From Thiomicrorhabdus sp. Kp2 (GTDB lineage Bacteria; Pseudomonadota; Gammaproteobacteria; Thiomicrospirales; Thiomicrospiraceae), in assembly GCF_000478585.1 (NCBI RefSeq), contig NZ_ARWI01000001.1:2542001-2606000 (forward strand): a DNA stretch of 64,000 bases, in the 5' to 3' direction. A model generated the notes under the pieces. It worked only from the letters and a program-made list of their open reading frames with translations, had not been told where the DNA came from and searched no databases. A program made the position numbers and the translations under genes. Shown in pieces: positions 58,775-64,000 of this stretch (position 1 is the stretch's first letter; every line of letters starts with the position of its first letter).

Positions 58775-59302
58775 TTAGAGTGAGAACTCCGTTTTATGCA
58801 GTTTCTCATTTTTTCGGTAATGTGCTATCAGTGCGTTTGACCACATTTTGGCTCGGTTAGGTAAGCCGTTTTGTAAATAGCATTGCACTTGATTATAAAC
58901 CGCTTCTTGAAACTTTTGAGAGGGTTGATTATTTAGTGCAATGTTATCGGCGCTAAAGTGAAATTGAAACCCAGCCGAAACCGAAAATATCCACTCTAAA
59001 GCCTGAGGTTTAACTTCTACCTTTTCAAACTCTGCTTGACGTTCTGCTGAGCGGCCGTCAGGTTCATACCAGTAGCCAAAATCTTCGAGCAAACGGCGTT
59101 CTTTACCTGCCACACACCAGTGCGAAATCTCATGCAGTGCACTGGCAAAAAAACCGTGCGCGAAAATAATTCTATGATGCGGATGCAGTGCATCAGCAGG
59201 GCGATAGATTGGCTCTTCTTCACAGCAAATTAACTCGGTGTTATAGCTAGGTATAAATGTTTGGTTGAATAGCGCTACAAGCGTTTGTGGTGAATGTTGC
59301 AT
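58775..59302 (-). CDS. epmC: EF-P hydroxylase EpmC
   Basis: A 175-residue protein of the EpmC/YfcM family: FNQTFIPSYNTELICCEEEP, the metal site FASALHEISHWCVAGKERR with His pair HEISH, and DFGYWYEPDGRSAERQAEFE. It hydroxylates the lysyl-lysine of elongation factor P. epmA and epmB are not in the window. Confidence 0.9.
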   Translation of the reverse strand: MQHSPQTLVALFNQTFIPSYNTELICCEEEPIYRPADALHPHHRIIFAHGFFASALHEISHWCVAGKERRLLEDFGYWYEPDGRSAERQAEFEKVEVKPQALEWIFSVSAGFQFHFSADNIALNNQPSQKFQEAVYNQVQCYLQNGLPNRAKMWSNALIAHYRKNEKLHKTEFSL

Positions 59303-59345
59303 ATTTGAGTGTTTTTAAAGAATAAACAGAAGGGGTTTAATAAAT

Positions 59346-59381
59346 ACCAGGCCTGGTAAATAGGTTTTTACCAGGCCTGGT
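59346..59381. repeat. Two ACCAGGCCTGGT palindromes 24 bp apart
   Basis: Exact copies at 59346-59357 and 59370-59381, separated by AAATAGGTTTTT, lie in the 93-bp gap between epmC and the hemL stop. The 24-bp phase puts them about two helical turns apart, on one face of the DNA. As RNA they could pair with one another as well as fold singly. Confidence 0.85.
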
Positions 59382-59395
59382 AGAATCAAATGTAT

Positions 59396-60676
59396 TTATA
59401 AACACGCCATGACTTTTCGAGCCGCTTCAATGGTTTTTTCAACATCTTCATCAGTATGTTGAGATGAGATAAACCCAGCCTCAAAAGCAGAAGGAGCAAG
59501 GTAAATACCTTCATTTAACATGCCGTGATAGAAGGCTCTGAAACGATCCATATCGCCTTTACAAACTTGTGCAAAACGGCTGATGTTTTTCTCTTCGGTA
59601 AAGAAGAAACCGAACATGCCACCCACTTGGTTAGTGGTGAATGGAATATTGTTTTCATCTGCGGCCGCTTGCATGCCAGCGAGCAGTTTTGCGGTTTTAG
59701 CAGTGAGGTTTTCAAAGAAACCGTCTTCTTGAATCATTTGTAAGGTTTTTAAACCTGCCGCCATCGCTAATGGGTTACCTGATAAAGTACCTGCTTGGTA
59801 AACTGGGCCAAGAGGGGCGATGTGTTGCATGACTTCACGTTTACCACCAAAGGCTCCAACAGGCATACCGCCACCAATGACTTTACCGTAAGTGGTTAAG
59901 TCTGGCTGCACATTATATAAACCTTGCGCACCCTGTAGGCCAACACGGAAACCACACATGACTTCATCAAAAATCAGTACCGCACCCGATTCATCACACA
60001 CTTCACGAAGGGTTTGTAAAAAACCTTCTTCTGGCGGAATGCAGTTCATATTACCTGCAACAGGTTCTACAATAATACAAGCGATTTGATCACCGATCTC
60101 GGCAAAGACTTTACGTACTTCGTCAGAGTCATTGTGGGTAAGTGTCAGAGTCTCTTCGGCTAGAGCGGCTGGAACGCCTGGTGAAGAGGGTACTCCCAAG
60201 GTTAGAGCACCAGACCCAGCTTTTACTAATAAAGAGTCTGAATGACCGTGGTAACACCCTTCAAATTTAACGATTTTATCGCGACCAGTATAACCACGAG
60301 CCAAACGAATCGCGGTCATGGTGGCTTCAGTACCTGAACTCACCATACGCACCATATCCATTGATGGGATAAGGTCGCAAACTAAATCGGCCATGGTGGT
60401 TTCAATCTCTGTTGGCGCACCAAAACTTAAGCCTTTTTCGGCTTGTTGTTGAACCACTTTAACCACTTCTGGATTGGCGTGGCCAAGGATTGCAGGCCCC
60501 CAAGAGCCGACATAGTCAATGTACTGTCTGTCATCGGCGTCGATTAAATAAGCCCCCTTGGCTTCTTTAAAAAAAACAGGATCTCCACCAACGCCTTTAA
60601 ACGCTCTAACGGGTGAGTTTACGCCACCTGGAATATGTTTTTGGGCGGCTTCAAATAGATCATGTGACTTACTCAT
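59396..60676 (-). CDS. hemL: Glutamate-1-semialdehyde aminomutase HemL
   Basis: ATG 60676 ([20 protein letters not shown]) with AAGGAA upstream is chosen; the longer frame adds 19 unmatched residues. The 426-residue PLP enzyme has [54 protein letters not shown] and the PLP lysine in [18 protein letters not shown]. It makes 5-aminolevulinate for heme and siroheme. Confidence 0.95.
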   Translation of the reverse strand: MSKSHDLFEAAQKHIPGGVNSPVRAFKGVGGDPVFFKEAKGAYLIDADDRQYIDYVGSWGPAILGHANPEVVKVVQQQAEKGLSFGAPTEIETTMADLVCDLIPSMDMVRMVSSGTEATMTAIRLARGYTGRDKIVKFEGCYHGHSDSLLVKAGSGALTLGVPSSPGVPAALAEETLTLTHNDSDEVRKVFAEIGDQIACIIVEPVAGNMNCIPPEEGFLQTLREVCDESGAVLIFDEVMCGFRVGLQGAQGLYNVQPDLTTYGKVIGGGMPVGAFGGKREVMQHIAPLGPVYQAGTLSGNPLAMAAGLKTLQMIQEDGFFENLTAKTAKLLAGMQAAADENNIPFTTNQVGGMFGFFFTEEKNISRFAQVCKGDMDRFRAFYHGMLNEGIYLAPSAFEAGFISSQHTDEDVEKTIEAARKVMACL

Positions 60677-60807
60677 GGAGATTCCTTTTGGTATAGCTTG
60701 TTGAAATGCGATGTTATCGACTCTTAACAGCAAAAATAGGTTCGCTAAAATGTGTCGGTATTATAGCCTGATTTACCTCTAAAGATAAGCGGGGTTATAA
60801 ACGCACA

Positions 60808-61440
60808 TTAGAATAGATTTTGAATGGCTCTGCTTTGGTTTTCAATCTCTTTGTGGGCAAATATGCCTTGAATCACCGCAACCGAATCTGCACCCGCTTT
60901 GATGAGCGAGTTTGCATTGTTTATATTGATACCACCAATGGCTACGATGGGAATATTGAGCTGTTTTTTTGCGAGTGTTAAGGTGCTTAAATCAGCCTGT
61001 GGTGCATTGGGTTTGGTTTTGGATGCAAAGAAACGCCCAAAGGCGACATAGTCGGCACCCAATGTTTGCATGGCTTTGGCTCGTGCTAAGTCGTTATAAC
61101 AACTCACACCAATAATGGCGTCTTTCCCGAGTTCCTGACGCGCAAGAGTAATATCGTCATCGTCTTTGCCAATATGTACGCCATCCGCATTCACCTGTTT
61201 AGCTAATTGAATATCATCATTGATAATGAACCAGGCCTGGTAGCTTTGACAAAGGGATTTAAGTTGGCTGGCAAGTTCGATTTTTGTTAGTTGGTCGTTA
61301 ACCTTGTCCCTAAACTGAACGATTTTAGCCCCGCCTTTAAGGGCTTGTTCTACCTTTTTAATGATATTTTGACTGTTCATTAATTGGGTATCGGTAATTA
61401 CATATAAACCAGAAATAGGCTTGAAAGAAGACTCTGTCAT
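60808..61440 (-). CDS. thiE: Thiamine-phosphate synthase ThiE
   Basis: A 210-residue TIM-barrel enzyme: ISGLYVITDTQLMNSQNIIK, AKIVQFRDKVND, FIINDDIQLAKQVNADGVHI GKDD, GADYVAFGRFFASKTKPNAP and VAIGGININNANSLIKAGAD. It joins HMP-PP and THZ-P. The exact ACCAGGCCTGGT at 61230-61241 is read as Tyr-Gln-Ala-Trp. It ends 132 bp upstream of the hemL start on the same strand. Confidence 0.94.
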   Translation of the reverse strand: MTESSFKPISGLYVITDTQLMNSQNIIKKVEQALKGGAKIVQFRDKVNDQLTKIELASQLKSLCQSYQAWFIINDDIQLAKQVNADGVHIGKDDDDITLARQELGKDAIIGVSCYNDLARAKAMQTLGADYVAFGRFFASKTKPNAPQADLSTLTLAKKQLNIPIVAIGGININNANSLIKAGADSVAVIQGIFAHKEIENQSRAIQNLF

Positions 61441-61519
61441 AAGGGTTTGATTTTTTAGGAAGGAGAGAAGGGTTCTCCTTACTCAAGTGAATAAGGAGTG
61501 GCGTTGAGCGATTACCAAT

Positions 61520-62023
61520 TTATAACTGCGGGCTCATCTGTTTAATGCGTTCAGTGACCATTTCAAATTGCACTTCACCTACTTGTTGATAAACAATTTT
61601 TCCGTTAGGCGCAATTAAAAAACTGGTAGGGGTTAGCAAAACATCGCCAAAGGCTTTGGCTAATTGACCATCAGTGTCCATCACAAAGGTAAACGGATAA
61701 GGGTTGGCTTTAATGAATTTTTCAACTTGTTTGGCGGGATCGTAGTCCATAGAGATAGCAACCAGTTCAAAGCGATCGCCCAAAGTTTGTTTCATTTTGG
61801 CTAAGTCAGGCATCTCTTTAATACAGCCTGGGCAAGAGGTTGCCCAAAAGTTGACTAAAACAGGTTTCATTGGCTTGTTCAGCTGAATAGTTTGCCCCTG
61901 CGTACCTGTAACCGTTACATTAGGCGCCTGTCCGAGGCCATCTGAAAATACAGTGAGATAAAGTAGAGTAGAAAGTAAACCTACAACAAAGAGTCCAAAA
62001 ATTTTACTGCCGATATTTTCCAT
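61520..62023 (-). CDS. TlpA-like membrane-anchored thioredoxin
   Basis: A 167-residue protein with an N-terminal membrane anchor (KIFGLFVVGLLSTLLYLTVF) and a periplasmic TlpA/ResA fold: LNKPMKPVLVNFWATSCPGC with active site CPGC near residue 63, DYDPAKQVEKFIKANPYPFT and LLTPTSFLIAPNGKIVYQQV (cis-Pro). CPGC is unlike the CxPC of standard thioredoxin and suggests a less reducing pair. Possible role in cytochrome c or thiol maturation. Confidence 0.88.
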   Translation of the reverse strand: MENIGSKIFGLFVVGLLSTLLYLTVFSDGLGQAPNVTVTGTQGQTIQLNKPMKPVLVNFWATSCPGCIKEMPDLAKMKQTLGDRFELVAISMDYDPAKQVEKFIKANPYPFTFVMDTDGQLAKAFGDVLLTPTSFLIAPNGKIVYQQVGEVQFEMVTERIKQMSPQL

Positions 62024-62091
62024 AATATTTCTCTAAATATTCTCTAATTATCACACCCTAAAGGAGGGTGGTTCAATAAAGTAGCTCAATA

Positions 62092-62122
62092 AAAAAGGGT
62101 CATTGTAAAGATGACCCTTTTT
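62092..62122 (-). terminator. Terminator after rpiA
   Basis: AAAAAGGGTCAT pairs with ATGACCCTTTTT around TGTAAAG. The symmetrical A/T runs make it bidirectional; on the minus strand it closes rpiA, 74 bp after its stop. Confidence 0.88.
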
Positions 62123-62195
62123 GCTGTCTTGATGTAATCATACGTTGTCATTGCGTATTGACAATATCCTACAAATGATTGTCAGACTTTTTTCA

Positions 62196-62861
62196 TTATT
62201 TTGCGGTGATAGTCTCAACGCCGTTTGCTGTACCACAAAGGAAAATATCCGCTTTACGAGCTGCAAACAAACCATTAGTGACTACGCCAACAATGCTGTT
62301 TAATTCATTTTCCATGGCAACAGGGTCAACAATTTCTAGGCCGTGAATGTCTATAATGATATTGCCGTTATCGGTTGTAAAACCATCACGCAATACTGGC
62401 TCACCACCAAAGCGTTTAACAATTTCACGCGCCACATAACTGCGCGCCATTGGAATCACTTCCACAGGCAGTGGGAATTTACCTAAAACATCGACTTTTT
62501 TACTGTCATCAGCAATACAGATAAATTTGTCTGCAACCGCTAATACAATTTTTTCACGAGTAAGTGCACCACCACCACCTTTTACCAGGTGAAGACTTGG
62601 ATCGGCTTCATCAGCACCATCAATGTAAACAGACATCTCTGCAACACTGTTTAAATCAAACACAGGAATTCCGTGACCTTTTAAGCGTTCCGCAGTGGCT
62701 TCTGAACTTGCAACCGCACCTTCAATGCTACCTTTGATTTTAGCCAACTCATCAATGAAAAAGTTAGCCGTTGAACCTGTTCCCACACCAATAATCGTGT
62801 CTGGAACAACGTATTCAATTGCCGCTTGTGCTACTTTTTGTTTAAGTTCATCTTGTGTCAT
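62196..62861 (-). CDS. rpiA: Ribose-5-phosphate isomerase A
   Basis: A 221-residue enzyme with [57 protein letters not shown] and [20 protein letters not shown]. It interconverts ribose-5-P and ribulose-5-P, also serving the Calvin cycle in an autotroph. Length is normal. Confidence 0.95.
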   Translation of the reverse strand: MTQDELKQKVAQAAIEYVVPDTIIGVGTGSTANFFIDELAKIKGSIEGAVASSEATAERLKGHGIPVFDLNSVAEMSVYIDGADEADPSLHLVKGGGGALTREKIVLAVADKFICIADDSKKVDVLGKFPLPVEVIPMARSYVAREIVKRFGGEPVLRDGFTTDNGNIIIDIHGLEIVDPVAMENELNSIVGVVTNGLFAARKADIFLCGTANGVETITAK

Positions 62862-63059
62862 GGGAGACCTCTTCTTTGCTATTACTATTATTATTTTATT
62901 TTTTTGTAACTGGTAATTTTAATCAATTAACGGAGACTTGTATAGGAGATATTACGGATTGTTTTGAATGTTGACAGAATCTATTGAGCGAATAGGAGAG
63001 GGAAAATCACCAGGCCTGGTAAGACAAGCCTGATGATTGAGTTTAGTGAAAAGACACTA

Positions 63060-63557
63060 TTACGGCTTTAAAGTAGGCGATGGCTCAACTTTTGGTTTTT
63101 CTTGAACCAGTGCAGGTGGCATAGAGCCTTCTGTGCGCGGGTAAACTTCAACAATCATCCCAGACTGTGAAACGTAGTACATATCAGGGTAAATGTGTAC
63201 TGTTTTAAAGGTCATTGGACGAATCTGGCGAGATTTCTCGGCAAGAGGCTTGCCTAGATTCATATACATACCGCACATCGTCATACTGGTAACGACTTTT
63301 TTCTGTCCCATAAAGTCATGGTCTTTTTGACTAAGCTGAGAACGAAGGTCAAGCTCTTTAATATGCTCTTGGCGTTCAGCATCGCTTGTTAAGGTTGAAT
63401 AGTTAACACACAGTTCTAAAGTGCCTGATTTTGATAAAGAACCTTCACGCTCAAGTACGCGTTTAGCCGCTTCTGTTTGTGCAATCGCTGAATTGGCGAT
63501 TGCTAATGTGAAAATAAGCCCGATTGCCATAGTGGCTTGTTTAATATTGTTTTTCAT
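63060..63557 (-). CDS. Exported protein of unknown function
   Basis: The 165-residue product has a signal peptide (MAIGLIFTLAIANSAIAQTE, cleavage near IA-Q27). The mature part has two cysteines (LELCVNYSTL and MTMCGMYMNL) that may form a disulfide and a Pro/Glu-rich C-terminus. No family recognised. An exact ACCAGGCCTGGT lies 40 bp after its stop (63009-63020). Confidence 0.7.
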   Translation of the reverse strand: MKNNIKQATMAIGLIFTLAIANSAIAQTEAAKRVLEREGSLSKSGTLELCVNYSTLTSDAERQEHIKELDLRSQLSQKDHDFMGQKKVVTSMTMCGMYMNLGKPLAEKSRQIRPMTFKTVHIYPDMYYVSQSGMIVEVYPRTEGSMPPALVQEKPKVEPSPTLKP

Positions 63558-63635
63558 ACAGCTCTTCTATTATTGGTCATCCATTTTTGGATTGTGAATT
63601 TCTATCGACGACAGATTTTAACAGGAAATAACAAT

Positions 63636-64000
63636 TTAATGCATGTGCTCGTGTGAATGCTCCATCATTTGTTCATGCTTCATTTCATGTTCCATTTGAT
63701 GATTGTTATCGTCAGTCATTGGCATTTTATGTTTCATCATCATGCCTTTCATTGATTTAACTGGCATGGTTACCATTTTAGAACTACCATCTTCAAAGTT
63801 TAATTTTACGGTGATTTCTTGCCCCATTTTTAATGGTTTATGCGGGCCAATTAGCATAATGTGTAAACCACCTGGTTTTAATTCGGTTTTACCCGAAGCA
63901 GGAACATCAATCGCTGGAATTTTTCGCATACGCATTACACCATTGTCATTGGTGTGAGTGTGAAGTTCTACAACCTTAGATACATCCGATTCAGCCGAGA
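63636..64000 (-). CDS. PCu(A)C copper chaperone (N-terminus outside window)
   Basis: The frame is open to the window edge and reads VVELHTHTNDNGVMRMRKIP, then PGGLHIMLIGPHKPLKMGQE, giving the H-x10-M-x21-H-x-M copper ligands of the PCuAC family. A C-terminal tail of about 35 residues is rich in His and Met (MKHKMPMTDDNNHQMEHEMK), an extra copper-binding arm. It is periplasmic and delivers Cu(I) to cytochrome oxidase. The signal peptide lies outside. Confidence 0.9.
   Translation of the reverse strand, partial: SAESDVSKVVELHTHTNDNGVMRMRKIPAIDVPASGKTELKPGGLHIMLIGPHKPLKMGQEITVKLNFEDGSSKMVTMPVKSMKGMMMKHKMPMTDDNNHQMEHEMKHEQMMEHSHEHMH

Noticed and set aside
7487-63020. ACCAGGCCTGGT as a plain family of terminators
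   Set aside because: About half of the exact copies lie inside genes and most lack a following T-run, so termination cannot explain the repeat as a whole.
1-64000. CRISPR arrays
   Set aside because: The only multi-copy repeats are the dispersed palindrome, phage end sites and the 9-bp array; none has regular repeat-spacer form and no cas gene is present.

Overview
The window looks like chromosome of a sulfur-oxidising, chemolithoautotrophic gammaproteobacterium of the Thiomicrorhabdus/Thiomicrospira/Hydrogenovibrio type. This is inferred from soxA-soxX, a full nitrate-assimilation locus, a phosphofructokinase with a pyrophosphate-type lysine, epmC, mpl and an AT-leaning base composition; no rRNA or marker gene allows a firmer assignment.

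Positions 1-24709 are the early two thirds of a Mu-like transposable prophage, all on the minus strand except the repressor. Read from right to left it has: phage terminus with three transposase-type sites, repressor, Ner-like regulator, MuA transposase, MuB ATPase, a string of small early genes (DUF3164, DUF2786, GemA), the Mor activator, a frameshifted AAA ATPase, a lysis-type group, gp26-gp30 packaging and portal genes, an accessory one-membrane-segment gene with a tRNA-like element beside it, then protease/scaffold, capsid, neck, baseplate spike and the beginning of the tail sheath, which runs off the window. Two near-identical dyads lie 35-36 bp upstream of the lysis group and the capsid group and are the likely late-operon control sites.

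Positions 25029-40029 are a plus-strand nitrate assimilation locus: nasT-nasS sensor/antiterminator, a leader with a terminator and two hexaloop hairpins, nrtA-nrtB-nrtD uptake, an FAD reductase, nirB-nirD, nasA, cysG and a TrpD2/YbiB protein. Long perfect hairpins separate nrtA from nrtB and nirD from nasA.

Positions 40339-48525 hold housekeeping and accessory genes: AraC remnant, MYG1-like protein, lipoprotein, phosphofructokinase, RNase D, mpl with a coupled 28-residue membrane microprotein, marC, and an EmrE-type SMR gene. A 161-bp MITE with 18-bp inverted ends and a 5-bp target duplication sits between the SMR gene and soxA.

Positions 48889-58403 look like a regulatory unit: soxA-soxX, a metallo-beta-lactamase-fold protein, an inserted IS3-family element, an NtrC-type sigma-54 regulator with its histidine kinase, a porin and a PhnD-like lipoprotein. 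The same palindrome, GTATTGCATTTTGCAAT(A/G)C, lies upstream of soxA and of the porin, each followed by a sigma-54-like element.

The remainder (58442-64000) has epmC, hemL, thiE, a TlpA-like thioredoxin, rpiA, a small exported protein and a partial PCu(A)C copper chaperone. The most striking sequence-level signal is the 12-bp palindrome ACCAGGCCTGGT, present in 15 exact copies (plus many near-copies) across genes, intergenic DNA and the prophage alike.
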